64,000 nucleotides of DNA from Pseudomonas cichorii (GTDB taxonomy: Bacteria > Pseudomonadota > Gammaproteobacteria > Pseudomonadales > Pseudomonadaceae). Below are positions 33,836 to 44,658 of this stretch, piece after piece. Numbering within the stretch: position 1 is the stretch's first letter; each line of letters starts with the position of its first letter. Where the stretch lies: positions 124,001 to 188,000 of the forward strand of contig NZ_RBRE01000042.1 in assembly GCF_003700275.1 (NCBI RefSeq). Direction: 5' to 3'. The notes under the pieces were generated by a model. That model searched no databases, was not told the origin of the DNA, and was given only the letters and a program-made list of their open reading frames with translations. Made by a program: the position numbers and the translations under genes.

Positions 33836-34288
33836 TCAGCGTACCACTTCAAACTCATGGCCACAGGCTAGACAGTGGCTCAGCCACTCGCCCAGGAACA
33901 GATTGAGCTGGGCCTTTTCGTCCGGCTGGTGCATGTCGGCATTGGGATACGGGTAAATCCCCCGAAAACGCCGGGCATGCTCGGCGCCGATGACTTCGGC
34001 CATCCGCGCATCGTGGTAGACCTGGACTTCGAGGCGCGGGACCGGCAGCCAGGGCAGACTGTGCTCCTGGCGAACCTGCAGGGTCGTGGTGTACGGGCAG
34101 TCGAGCAGCACTTCGACGGCCAGCACACCGAGCATCTGCTCACCCTGGGTCATCGCCACCCGGCGCGAGCTTTTCTGGTTACGCATGTCGGGAAGCAGAC
34201 GCATCAAGCGCGCGTAGTTGGCCTCGCACGCTGCCTGTAGCCCGGAAAGATCGACACGGTAGCGCTCGCGCAAGAGATTCACGACCAT
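33836..34288 (-). CDS. DUF1249 protein
   Basis: 150-residue conserved soluble protein of the DUF1249/YqiB family, found between nudF and cpdA in enteric bacteria and pseudomonads. Recognisable features are the start MVVNLLRERYRVDL, the basic segment RNQKSSRR, and the C-terminal run LGEWLSHCLACGHEFEV with a CxxCxH motif that could bind metal. The ATG at 34288 follows AAGGGGG and overlaps the end of nudF by ten bases. Function is unknown; conserved position suggests a link to nucleotide metabolism. Confidence 0.88.
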   Translation of the reverse strand: MVVNLLRERYRVDLSGLQAACEANYARLMRLLPDMRNQKSSRRVAMTQGEQMLGVLAVEVLLDCPYTTTLQVRQEHSLPWLPVPRLEVQVYHDARMAEVIGAEHARRFRGIYPYPNADMHQPDEKAQLNLFLGEWLSHCLACGHEFEVVR

Positions 34289-34896
34289 AACCCCCTTATT
34301 TCCGTACGGTTCAACGCCAGCCATTGCAAGGCAATGATCGTTGCCGCATTCATGATTCGTCCGTCAGCCACAGCCTGCATTGCGTCGTCGAACGACCAGA
34401 CCGTCACGCGGATATCCTCGCCTTCGGACTCAAGCCCGTGCAGACCGCCCGCCCCCTGACTGTCGCACTGGCCCATGAACAGATGAACGAATTCGTCACT
34501 GCCACCGGGCGAAGGGAAGTATCTGGTTATCGGCCACAAGGCGCCGAAAACAAGTCCAGCTTCCTCTTCTGCTTCGCGATGAGCAACTTCTTCCGGCTGT
34601 TCGTCCTTGTCGATCAGGCCAGCCACCAGTTCGATCAGCCAGGGATTGCCACTTTTCTCAACGGCACCCACGCGAAACTGTTCGATCAGCACCACTTCAT
34701 CGCGTTTGGCGTCATAAGGCAGGACACACACCGCGTCATGGCGAACGAACAGTTCGCGGCTGAGTTCCTTGCCCATGCCACCGGCAAACAGCTCATGGCG
34801 CAGGTACAGCTTGTCGAGCTTGTAGAAACCCCGAAAGCAGCTTTCGCGCCGGGTAATCTCAAACGCCGTTGGCGTTGAACGGGTGTTCTGGGGCAT
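34279..34896 (-). CDS. nudF: NudF, ADP-ribose pyrophosphatase
   Basis: 205-residue Nudix hydrolase that splits ADP-ribose to AMP and ribose-5-phosphate. The Nudix box is complete: GLIDKDEQPEEVAHREAEEE followed by AGL, fitting GX5EX7REUXEEXGU. The downstream PSPGGSDEFVHLFMG segment is typical of the ADP-ribose subgroup. It is the first gene of the operon leading to parE and parC. No promoter was identified in the 200 bases upstream, which it shares with the divergent RsiV-like gene. Confidence 0.94.
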   Translation of the reverse strand: MPQNTRSTPTAFEITRRESCFRGFYKLDKLYLRHELFAGGMGKELSRELFVRHDAVCVLPYDAKRDEVVLIEQFRVGAVEKSGNPWLIELVAGLIDKDEQPEEVAHREAEEEAGLVFGALWPITRYFPSPGGSDEFVHLFMGQCDSQGAGGLHGLESEGEDIRVTVWSFDDAMQAVADGRIMNAATIIALQWLALNRTEIRGLWS

Positions 34897-35104
34897 AGGT
34901 TTCTCGCTTGCGGTGATCTTTGACTGCGGACCATCCTAACGCGCATCGATACCCGGATGCAGCCCCCCTGAAGATGCAGGGTAGACGGCCATGGCATAAA
35001 ACACTTCTAATCCGCCAAGTGGCGAACCGAACACGTGGTTTGCAGTCCAAGCAGCCTGCATACGCACAACGCAACCGCCTCCATTGATACCGCCAAGGAC
35101 CAAC

Positions 35105-35851
35105 ATGTCGTTATTGAGGATCACTTCGCTGGCTTGTCTGGGGCTGATACTGAGCGCCTGTCAAAGCCTCTTCACGCCCAACATGCGCGCACCGCTGCAA
35201 GTGCAGCGCGATGCTTCCGAGCTGATAAAGCCGGGCTGCACCAGCACCGATTGCCCGCTGGTGAATATCGACACCGTACACTTTCCCGACGAACCAAGGC
35301 TGGACGCCATCGTCCAGAAAACCTTGCTGCAACTGACCCGCACGGACTCGAACGCACCGCTGCCAGCCTCGATCAAGGACTATCAGGAACAGTTTCTGAG
35401 CCGGGCCACGGGCCGCAACAGCAGCTATCTGCAAGCCAAAGTACGCGAGCAGCATGACGGTATCGTGGTGGTCGAGCTGTCGAGCTATCTGGATACCGGC
35501 GGCGCCCACGGCAACCCCGGCCGAGCGTTCATCAACTATTCGCGCCAGCAGCAGAAAGTCCTGACCCTGGCCGACATGGTCGTACCGGGCAAGGAAAACG
35601 AGTTCTGGGAAAAGGCCGAACTGGCCCATCAGGCCTGGCTGGTTTCGACCAAGATGAATCAGGACAGCGAGTTCATGCAGACCTGGCCGTTCAAGCGCAC
35701 GCCGAACATTGCCCTGACTTACGGCTCGGTGATCCTCAAGTATCCGGTGACCACCATTGCGCCCTACTCCATGGGCCACATTGAGCTGAAGATTCCTTAT
35801 CCACAGCTCAATGGCGTCATCAAACCGGAGCTGTTCCCCGGTCGCGGCTAA
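35105..35851 (+). CDS. RsiV-like lipoprotein (DUF3298)
   Basis: 248-residue predicted lipoprotein with signal peptide and lipobox LILSACQS (Cys about residue 19). The C-terminal part (about 125-240) fits DUF3298/RsiV: SSYLDTGGAHGNPGRAFINY and LTLADMVVPGKENEFW. In Bacillus, RsiV is an anti-sigma factor that binds lysozyme; here there is no cytoplasmic anti-sigma domain and no sigma gene nearby, so only the sensor-like fold is shared. The ATG at 35105 is chosen over an upstream one at 35084 because it directly precedes the hydrophobic core. Confidence 0.8.
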   Translation: MSLLRITSLACLGLILSACQSLFTPNMRAPLQVQRDASELIKPGCTSTDCPLVNIDTVHFPDEPRLDAIVQKTLLQLTRTDSNAPLPASIKDYQEQFLSRATGRNSSYLQAKVREQHDGIVVVELSSYLDTGGAHGNPGRAFINYSRQQQKVLTLADMVVPGKENEFWEKAELAHQAWLVSTKMNQDSEFMQTWPFKRTPNIALTYGSVILKYPVTTIAPYSMGHIELKIPYPQLNGVIKPELFPGRG

Positions 35852-35858
35852 TGCCCCC

Positions 35859-35919
35859 CCTGTAGGAGCGAATTCATTCGCGAATCAACGTTTTTCGCGA
35901 ATAAATTCGCTCCTACAGG
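35859..35919. repeat. REP-like palindrome
   Basis: CCTGTAGGAGCGAATT at the left is answered by AATTCGCTCCTACAGG at the right, with an inner TCGCGAA dyad. The 61 bases fill the gap between the convergent RsiV-like gene and thiC. The outer 16-base arms pair with no mismatch. It shares its core with the palindromes at 11.4 and 39.7 kb. Confidence 0.85.
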
Positions 35920-35925
35920 GCTGAA

Positions 35926-38219
<2,294 letters not shown>

Positions 38220-39659
38220 ATGCTGCGCAAACTTTCGTTGGTCATTGCCGTGTCATGTGCCTACAGCGTACAGACCTGGGCAGCGGATGCGCCGCTTCCG
38301 ACCAAGACCGGACTGGTCAATGTCTACCAGCAGGCCGTGGACAATAACGCCGACCTGGCGGCAGCCCGTGCCGACTACGAAGCCCGCAAGGAAGTCGTGC
38401 CCCAGGCTCGCGCCGGTTTGCTGCCCAACCTGTCGGCCAACGCCCAGGCCAACAACACCCGGACCAGCATCGACCAGCCCAGCGCCACGACGACGCGCAG
38501 CGGCACGGTCTATCAGGCAACCCTGAGCCAGCCGATCTTCCGCGCCGACCGCTGGTTCCAGTTGCAAGCCGCCGAAGCTGTCAACGAGCAGGCAGCCCTG
38601 GAGCTCTCGGCCACCGAGCAGAACCTGATCCTGGATTCGGCCCAGAGCTACTTCGCGGTATTGCGCGCCCAGGACAACCTGGCCTCGACCAAGGCCGAGG
38701 AAGCGGCCTTCAAGCGGCAGCTGGATCAGGCCAACGAGCGTTTCGATGTCGGCCTTTCCGACAAGACCGACGTCTTGCAGGCCCAGGCCAGCTATGACAC
38801 CGCCCGGGCCAACCGGATCATCGCCAAGCGTCAGGTAGACGATGCCTTTCAGGCGCTGGTAACCCTGACCAATCGCGAATACAACTCCATCGAGGGCATC
38901 GTCCACACCTTGCCGGTGCTGGCGCCGATCCCCAACGATGCCAAGGCCTGGGTGGATACCGCCGCCCAGCAGAACCTGAACCTGCTGGCCAGCAACTATG
39001 CGGTCAGCGCCGCCGAGGAAACCCTGCGCCAGCGCAAGGCCGGCCACGCACCGACTCTCGACGCCGTCGCCACCTACCAGCGCGGCGACAACGATGCACT
39101 GGGTTTCAACAACCCCAACTACACGGGGCGCAACTTCAGCGGCGATGTCGAGCAGCGCAGTATTGGCGTGCAGTTGAATATCCCGATCTACAGTGGTGGC
39201 CTGACCAGCTCGCAGGTCCGTGAAGCCTATTCGCGCCTGACCCAGAGCGAGCAGCGCCGGGAAAGCCTGCGTCGCCAGGTCGTGGAAAACACCCGCAACC
39301 TGCATCGTGCGGTGAATACCGACGTGGAGCAGGTCCAGGCGCGCAAGCAATCGATCATTTCCAACCAGAGTGCGCTGGAAGCCACGGAAATCGGCTATCA
39401 GGTGGGCACGCGCAACATCGTCGATGTGCTCGATGCGCAACGTCAGCTCTATGCGTCGGTGCGCAACTACAACAACACCCGTTACGACTACATCATCGAC
39501 AACCTGCGCCTGAAACAGGCCGCCGGCACGCTGAACCCGGGAGATTTGCAGGACCTGTCACGCTACCTGAAGTCAGACTACAACCCGGACAAGGACTTCC
39601 TGCCACCGGATCTGGCAGCCGCCGCGCAGAAGAATTTCGAGAAGCCGGCACAGCGCTAA
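38220..39659 (+). CDS. tolC: TolC-family outer-membrane efflux channel
   Basis: 479-residue trimeric outer-membrane channel of the TolC type. Signal peptide LSLVIAVSCAYSVQTWAA is followed by two tandem OEP repeats of long helices (about 35-235 and 245-440; e.g. YQQAVDNNADLAAARADYEA and NYAVSAAEETLRQRKAGHAP). It fits TolC proper, which serves type I secretion and RND/MFS pumps, better than the OprM lipoprotein group because there is no lipobox. No pump genes are adjacent. The ATG at 38220 gives the usual MLRKLSL start; ATG 38202 is the alternative. In PAO1 the thiC neighbour is also a TolC homologue (from memory). Confidence 0.92.
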   Translation: MLRKLSLVIAVSCAYSVQTWAADAPLPTKTGLVNVYQQAVDNNADLAAARADYEARKEVVPQARAGLLPNLSANAQANNTRTSIDQPSATTTRSGTVYQATLSQPIFRADRWFQLQAAEAVNEQAALELSATEQNLILDSAQSYFAVLRAQDNLASTKAEEAAFKRQLDQANERFDVGLSDKTDVLQAQASYDTARANRIIAKRQVDDAFQALVTLTNREYNSIEGIVHTLPVLAPIPNDAKAWVDTAAQQNLNLLASNYAVSAAEETLRQRKAGHAPTLDAVATYQRGDNDALGFNNPNYTGRNFSGDVEQRSIGVQLNIPIYSGGLTSSQVREAYSRLTQSEQRRESLRRQVVENTRNLHRAVNTDVEQVQARKQSIISNQSALEATEIGYQVGTRNIVDVLDAQRQLYASVRNYNNTRYDYIIDNLRLKQAAGTLNPGDLQDLSRYLKSDYNPDKDFLPPDLAAAAQKNFEKPAQR

Positions 39660-39680
39660 GCACACTGCACAAGTGGTGTG

Positions 39681-39712
39681 GGAGCGAATTCATTCGCGAA
39701 TGAATTCGCTCC
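39681..39712. repeat. Perfect 32-base palindrome (REP-like)
   Basis: GGAGCGAATTCATTCG and its exact complement CGAATGAATTCGCTCC, 16 + 16 bases without a loop, sit between the convergent tolC-like and waaA stops. It is the cleanest of the three copies carrying the GAGCGAATTC core and may act as a terminator and as a REP element. Confidence 0.9.
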
Positions 39713-39716
39713 ACAT

Positions 39717-40988
39717 TCACAGATATTTGGCTATTCCATCCAGCAGACGCTGCAATGCACCCTGATTGGTCTTCATCACGCCAAGCCCGGCTTCGGCCAT
39801 GGTGCGCGCCAGTTGTGGCTGATCGAAAAGCCGCTGTATCGCAACCGCCAAGCCGACCGAATCGCTCACTTCCTCCAGCGCCCCGGCTTTGCGCAACAGC
39901 GCGGCAATTTCCAGGAAGTTGAACAGGTGCGGACCGCTCAACACCGGCTTGGCCAGTGCGGCAGGCTCCAGCAGGTTATGCCCGCCATTGGGCACCAGGC
40001 TGCCGCCAACGAAGGCATGGTCTGCCAGGGCATACAGAAACAGCAATTCACCCATGGTGTCGCCCAGCAATACCGACGTGTCCGGCGTTACTGCCTGCCC
40101 GGATGAGCGGCGCACGGTAGCGAAACCGGTCTGCTGACATAATCCGTACACACTGTCGAAGCGCTCGGGATGACGCGGCACCAGAATCAGCAACGCCTCG
40201 GGGTGACTCACCAGGATCTGCCGATGAGCCGACAGCACGCTCTCGTCTTCACCGGCATGGGTACTGGCAGCGATCCACACCGGGCGCCGGGTGGTCTGCA
40301 ATTGCTCACGCAACTGTGCAGCCCGCTCCAGCAGTTGCGGGTCGATGCTCAGGTCGAACTTGATCGAGCCGGTCACCGTCACGCATTCAGGTCGCGCACC
40401 CAGCTCAAGAAAGCGCTGGGCTTCAGCTTCGGTCTGTACCGCAAAGCCGCTCATTTGCGCCAGCATCGGCCGGGTCAGTCCGGCAAAACGGCCGTAGCCA
40501 CGCGCCGAGCGCTCCGACAGCCGCGCGTTGGCGAGCATCACCGGAATCCCGCGCCTGGCGCACTGGTTAATGTGATTGGGCCATAACTCGGTTTCCATGA
40601 TGATGCCGAGTCGGGGCTGGACATGATCGAGAAAGCGCCCTGCCGCCCACGGCAAATCATAAGGCAGGTAACAATGCTGGATGCGCGGCTCGCTGGCGAA
40701 CAGCGCCTTGATCCGCTCCGAACCGGTTGGCGTCATGCAGGTCACAGTAATCGGCAATTGCGGATAAAGCGCCAGCAGCGCTCGAATCATCGGCGCGGCG
40801 GCGATGCTCTCGCCCACCGATACCGCATGCACCCAGATGCCGCCACGCTGCATCGCAGGCAAGCCAATAGCGAAACGCTCGCCGATGCGCTGGCGGTAGG
40901 CCGGAGCCTTGCGCGCCCGCAACCACAGCCGCAGGGCAACCAGCGGCAAGCCAAGATGAAACAGCAGGGTATAAAGAGTTCTATTCAT
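39717..40988 (-). CDS. waaA: WaaA, Kdo transferase
   Basis: 423-residue GT-B glycosyltransferase that adds two Kdo residues from CMP-Kdo to lipid IVA, the first step of the LPS inner core. An N-terminal hydrophobic anchor (TLYTLLFHLGLPLVALRLWL) precedes GIWVHAVSVGESIAAAPMI with the catalytic acidic residue (GE). The C-terminal nucleotide-binding domain has HPERFDSVY and GGSLVPNGGHNLLEPAALA. The ATG at 40988 (MNRTLYTLLFH) is family-like. It is the first LPS gene of the window and stands apart from the core cluster 5 kb downstream. Confidence 0.96.
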   Translation of the reverse strand: MNRTLYTLLFHLGLPLVALRLWLRARKAPAYRQRIGERFAIGLPAMQRGGIWVHAVSVGESIAAAPMIRALLALYPQLPITVTCMTPTGSERIKALFASEPRIQHCYLPYDLPWAAGRFLDHVQPRLGIIMETELWPNHINQCARRGIPVMLANARLSERSARGYGRFAGLTRPMLAQMSGFAVQTEAEAQRFLELGARPECVTVTGSIKFDLSIDPQLLERAAQLREQLQTTRRPVWIAASTHAGEDESVLSAHRQILVSHPEALLILVPRHPERFDSVYGLCQQTGFATVRRSSGQAVTPDTSVLLGDTMGELLFLYALADHAFVGGSLVPNGGHNLLEPAALAKPVLSGPHLFNFLEIAALLRKAGALEEVSDSVGLAVAIQRLFDQPQLARTMAEAGLGVMKTNQGALQRLLDGIAKYL

Positions 40989-41125
40989 GGGCGCGGAGTT
41001 TATCAGCACGTCTGCTCAAAGCCACGCTTACCTGCCGACGTGAATACATCAGGCCATGGCGCACCGGGATGCCATGGCCCGTAGCAAAGTCGCTAACATA
41101 CGCAGCCTGAAAAAGGAGTAACACC

Positions 41126-41458
41126 ATGACTGCCTACTATCTGCTGGCCATCGCAATCTGCGCCGAAGTCATTGCCACCACATCCATGAAAGCAGTCAAG
41201 GGCCTGAGCACACCGCTGCCTCTGCTGCTGGTCATCGTCGGCTACGGGATTGCGTTCTGGATGCTGATCCTGGTGATGCGCACCATCCCGGTCGGCATTA
41301 CCTACGCCATCTGGTCGGGCATGGGAATCGTCCTGGTGAGCATCGCGGCGTTCTTTATCTATGGGCAGAAACTGGATCTTCCCGCCTTGCTGGGCATGGG
41401 AATGATCGTGCTCGGCGTGGTGGTGATCCAGTTGTTCTCGAAAACCGCCGGGCATTGA
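41126..41458 (+). CDS. SMR-family multidrug exporter (EmrE-like)
   Basis: 110-residue four-helix proton/drug antiporter of the small multidrug resistance family. Glu14 in AEVIATTSMK is the essential coupling residue. The signature YAIWSGMGIVLVSIAAFFIYGQ in helix 3 and the LDLPALLGMGMIVLGVVVI helix 4 agree closely with EmrE rather than with the guanidinium exporter SugE/Gdx. The ATG has GGAG upstream (AAGGAGTAACACC). It functions as an antiparallel dimer and would export quaternary cations. It is a single gene. Confidence 0.93.
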   Translation: MTAYYLLAIAICAEVIATTSMKAVKGLSTPLPLLLVIVGYGIAFWMLILVMRTIPVGITYAIWSGMGIVLVSIAAFFIYGQKLDLPALLGMGMIVLGVVVIQLFSKTAGH

Positions 41459-41506
41459 AAACACGATCCCCTATAATGGCCCATTCTTCACGCCACTGAG
41501 GTGTCC

Positions 41507-42682
41507 ATGCCATCTGTTATTTCCACTGACGTCCTGATTGTCGGAGGGGGTGTTGCCGGTCTCTGGCTCAATGCCCGGTTACGTCGTCAAGGGTTCTCGA
41601 CAGTCCTGGTAGAAAGCGCGAGCCTGGGTGGCGGGCAAAGCCTGAAGTCGCAGGGCATCATCCATGGCGGCGCCAAGTACGCGCTGCATGGCGCGCTGTC
41701 GGGTGCTTCCGAGGCGATTGCCGACATGCCGCGCCGCTGGCGTGAATCGCTCGATGGCACAGGCGAACTGGATCTGTCCGGCGTGCGCCTGCTGTCCGAG
41801 GCGCATTATCTGTGGTCGCCCGGCACCATCGCCGGCAACCTGACCAGCTTCTTCGCCAGCAAGGCGGTGCGTGGCCGCGTGGATCAGGTCAAGGGCGAGC
41901 AACTGCCGCCCGCCCTGCAAAATCCGAAATTCAAGGGCAAGGTGTATCGGCTGGCCGAACTGGTGGTCGACGTGCCGAGCCTGATCGAGCGCCTTGCCGA
42001 ACTGGCGGGCGACAGCCTGCTCGCCGCCCGGCAGATCGAGCCATTGCACGAAAGTGGCGAACTGGTCGGTCTGCGCGTCGATGACCGCGAGATCCGTGCC
42101 CAGCGCGTCGTACTCAGTGCGGGTTCAGGCAATGCCGAGCTGCTTGCCGCCCTGGGCGTTTCCCAACCGCAGATGCAACGCCGTCCTCTGCATATGGTGC
42201 TGGTCAAAGGCCCGACCCTGAAACCGCTGTTCGCCCACTGCCTGGGCGGCGGACCCAAGCCGCGGATTACCGTTACCACCCATCCGGCCGCCGATGGCCA
42301 GTGGGTCTGGTATCTGGGTGGCGATCTTGCCGAAGCCGATGGCGTGGCTCGCGAGCCGGCAGCGCAGATCGCGGCGGCCAGAAAGGAACTGGAATCGTTG
42401 CTGCCATGGGTCGATCTCGGCCAGGCTCAATGGGCAACCTTGCGGGTTGATCGGGCAGAACCGGCGCAATCGGGCCTGGTACGTCCGGACAACGCATTCC
42501 TGGATGTCCAGCAACGGCTCATGGTCGGCTGGCCGACCAAACTGGCACTGGCGCCGGACTTCGCTGACCGGGTACTGGCCGCGCTGGCAAAAGATGCTAT
42601 CCAGCCAATACCCCAGCCATCCATGAGCGACCTGCCCAAACCGCCTCTGGCGATACCTGTCTGGGATCAACTGCTGCCATGA
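41507..42682 (+). CDS. FAD-dependent oxidoreductase (DAO-like)
   Basis: 391-residue flavoprotein of the D-amino-acid-oxidase/GlpD superfamily. The N-terminal FAD-binding motif is VLIVGGGVAGLWLNARLRR, then GGGQSLKSQGIIHGGAKYAL, which resembles the flavin-contacting loop of the family; VVLSAGSGN is the second nucleotide segment. Substrate is unknown. I use the ATG at 41507 with GAGG upstream, not the GTG at 41501. Its stop overlaps the next gene by four bases (ATGA), so the two enzymes are made together. Confidence 0.83.
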   Translation: MPSVISTDVLIVGGGVAGLWLNARLRRQGFSTVLVESASLGGGQSLKSQGIIHGGAKYALHGALSGASEAIADMPRRWRESLDGTGELDLSGVRLLSEAHYLWSPGTIAGNLTSFFASKAVRGRVDQVKGEQLPPALQNPKFKGKVYRLAELVVDVPSLIERLAELAGDSLLAARQIEPLHESGELVGLRVDDREIRAQRVVLSAGSGNAELLAALGVSQPQMQRRPLHMVLVKGPTLKPLFAHCLGGGPKPRITVTTHPAADGQWVWYLGGDLAEADGVAREPAAQIAAARKELESLLPWVDLGQAQWATLRVDRAEPAQSGLVRPDNAFLDVQQRLMVGWPTKLALAPDFADRVLAALAKDAIQPIPQPSMSDLPKPPLAIPVWDQLLP

Positions 42683-43494
42683 CCGTAAAGACCCTGCATG
42701 AACTGCATCGCCCTCTGGGCAGCACCGGCCTGAGCATTTCGCCTCTGGGGCTGGGCACCGTCAAACTGGGCCGCGATCAAGGCGTGAAGTATCCCAATGG
42801 CTTCACGATCCCCGACGATCAACAAGCGCAGATGCTGTTGAAGATGGCCCGCGACATGGGCATCAACCTGATCGACACTGCGCCAGCCTACGGCACCAGC
42901 GAAGAACGCCTCGGCCCGCTGTTGCGCGGCCAGCGTCAGGACTGGGTCATCGTCAGCAAGGTCGGGGAAGAATTCGAGAGCGGACAATCGCGCCACGACT
43001 TCAGTGCCGGGCACACGCGTCTGTCGGTGGAGCGCAGCCTGAAACGTCTTGAAACCGATTTCATCGACCTGGTTCTGGTGCATTCGGACGGCAATGACCT
43101 GGCGATTCTCAACGACACAGACGTCTATCAGGCGCTTGCCGATCTGAAGCGCGAAGGCAAGATCCGCGGCTTCGGTTTTTCCGGCAAGACCGTCGAGGGA
43201 GGCCTGCTGGCATTGCGCGAAGGCGACTGTGCGATGGTCACCTACAATCTCAATGAGCAGGGTGAAAAACCGGTTCTGGACTACGCTGCGGCACACGGCA
43301 AGGGAATTCTGGTGAAGAAAGCATTGGCCAGTGGTCACATATGCCTGAGCCCCGGTATCGATCCGGTGCAAGCCAGTTTCCAGTTGCTGTTTGAACATCC
43401 GGGTGTTGCCAGTGCTATTGTCGGGACCATCAATCCCCTGCATCTGGCCCACAACGTTGCCAGCGCAGCTGCTGTCATTCGCCGTCAAGCCTGA
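42679..43494 (+). CDS. Aldo/keto reductase
   Basis: 271-residue NADPH-dependent oxidoreductase of the aldo-keto reductase superfamily with a TIM-barrel fold. The catalytic tetrad segments are visible: NLIDTAPAYGTSEERLG (Asp and Tyr), VIVSKVGEEF (Lys) and DLVLVHSDG (His). The NADP-binding end shows ASAIVGTINPLHLAHNV. It overlaps the FAD oxidoreductase gene by four bases and is 36 bases before the Nudix-like gene. The oxidoreductase pair may act on one substrate, but that is inferred from position only. Confidence 0.9.
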   Translation: MTVKTLHELHRPLGSTGLSISPLGLGTVKLGRDQGVKYPNGFTIPDDQQAQMLLKMARDMGINLIDTAPAYGTSEERLGPLLRGQRQDWVIVSKVGEEFESGQSRHDFSAGHTRLSVERSLKRLETDFIDLVLVHSDGNDLAILNDTDVYQALADLKREGKIRGFGFSGKTVEGGLLALREGDCAMVTYNLNEQGEKPVLDYAAAHGKGILVKKALASGHICLSPGIDPVQASFQLLFEHPGVASAIVGTINPLHLAHNVASAAAVIRRQA

Positions 43495-43530
43495 TGTAGG
43501 CGGCCGACCCCAACGCAAGAAGGAGCCGAT

Positions 43531-44493
43531 ATGCCGCGAACCCTGATCCGGAAAAACCCCAGCGACTTCAAGACCCTGCCGTTGTTCGTAGAAGCCACTC
43601 CAGACGGTCTGAGCTATCAGAGCGGAGGGATGCCGTTGAATTTCTCCCAGACCCTGCAGCGTCGGCGCAAGATCGAAGTGCCGGACAACGAGCGCTTCGC
43701 GACCGAGCTGGCCAATCTGGGCGTGTCGATACGGCTGACCCTGCATTGGCAGAATCGCGATTACTGGGTGCTGGTCAGGCAACGGCGGCAAGACCGCGGC
43801 GATGTGGTGCTCAAGCTGATTTCCGGCTACGTGCCAGCTCACGAGCTTACCCTGCCCTTGCACACCGCCATTCAGGAAGTTGCCGAAGAGTGCCTGATCG
43901 AGACACCTCAAGGCTGGCTGAGCGGGCGCTTCAACGAAACCTGGCTGCCGGCGCCGTATGCGGCGGCGCTGCATTATCGCGAAGCCATGCCTTTTCGCCT
44001 GAGTTCGCTGTCAGGCGCGGCCAGACCGGTACGTTGCGGCAATATGCCGTTGATTGAACGTCCGCGGGCCTACGTGCATTTGCCGACGGCTTCACTGCAA
44101 CTGATTTACGACATGCGCCTGGAAATCCCCAAGGAGGCACGTCCGCTGAGCCTGTTCCACGTCGATGAGACGCTGGAAAAAGAGCAACTGGTCGCCCGCC
44201 TCAATCGCAGCAAGCCCGACCTGTATCTGATGCCCCTGGAAAACGGTGTGCCGCTGCCCGAGCTCTATACGCTCAAGCAGGACAAGCTGAGCCCGGTGAG
44301 CACGCGCGGGTTATATCTGGCAGAAAGCTTCGCCGCCCAGGATGGCTGGGTGGTGCGTGAAGAGCGGATACGCTGGAAAGACTGGCTGCGCCAGCAGGGC
44401 CTGACCGCGCCAGCAGGCAAGAGTGGTCTAAAGAACCTGACCGGCAAGGCCAGGGAACTGCTGCAGATGGCGCGCAAGAGCCTGAGCAAATAA
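43531..44493 (+). CDS. Conserved protein with degenerate Nudix box
   Basis: 320-residue soluble protein I cannot assign to a named enzyme. Residues about 97-120 resemble a Nudix box (GYVPAHE, then nine residues, then QEVAEECLI). The consensus GX5EX7REUXEEXGU has Arg instead of Gln, a two-residue shorter spacer and Gly instead of the Leu. The rest has no membrane helix or signal peptide; the end is basic (LQMARKSLSK). The ATG follows AAGGAG. It is 36 bases after the aldo/keto reductase and probably in the same transcript. Orthologues appear widely in Pseudomonas (from memory), often under unreliable names. Confidence 0.65.
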   Translation: MPRTLIRKNPSDFKTLPLFVEATPDGLSYQSGGMPLNFSQTLQRRRKIEVPDNERFATELANLGVSIRLTLHWQNRDYWVLVRQRRQDRGDVVLKLISGYVPAHELTLPLHTAIQEVAEECLIETPQGWLSGRFNETWLPAPYAAALHYREAMPFRLSSLSGAARPVRCGNMPLIERPRAYVHLPTASLQLIYDMRLEIPKEARPLSLFHVDETLEKEQLVARLNRSKPDLYLMPLENGVPLPELYTLKQDKLSPVSTRGLYLAESFAAQDGWVVREERIRWKDWLRQQGLTAPAGKSGLKNLTGKARELLQMARKSLSK

Positions 44494-44550
44494 CCCGTAG
44501 CAAATTCATTGGCTCTGTCTGCATCAAGTGTTGCAAGTCCGTCACCGGAC

Positions 44551-44606
44551 TGTGGGAGGCAGCTTGCTGGCGACTTCACCTTGTCGCCAGCAAGCTGCCT
44601 CCCACA
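44551..44606. repeat. 24-base perfect inverted repeat
   Basis: TGTGGGAGGCAGCTTGCTGG plus CGAC at 44551-44574 is exactly complemented by 44583-44606, with an eight-base loop. It lies between the convergent Nudix-like gene and hldE. It belongs to a different family from the GAGCGAATTC palindromes and resembles the REP elements common in Pseudomonas. It may also stop transcription from both sides. Confidence 0.9.
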
Positions 44607-44658
44607 ACATTAACCGCGCTGTACCAGAGACACCACAACACTTAATTCGCTTGTACGA

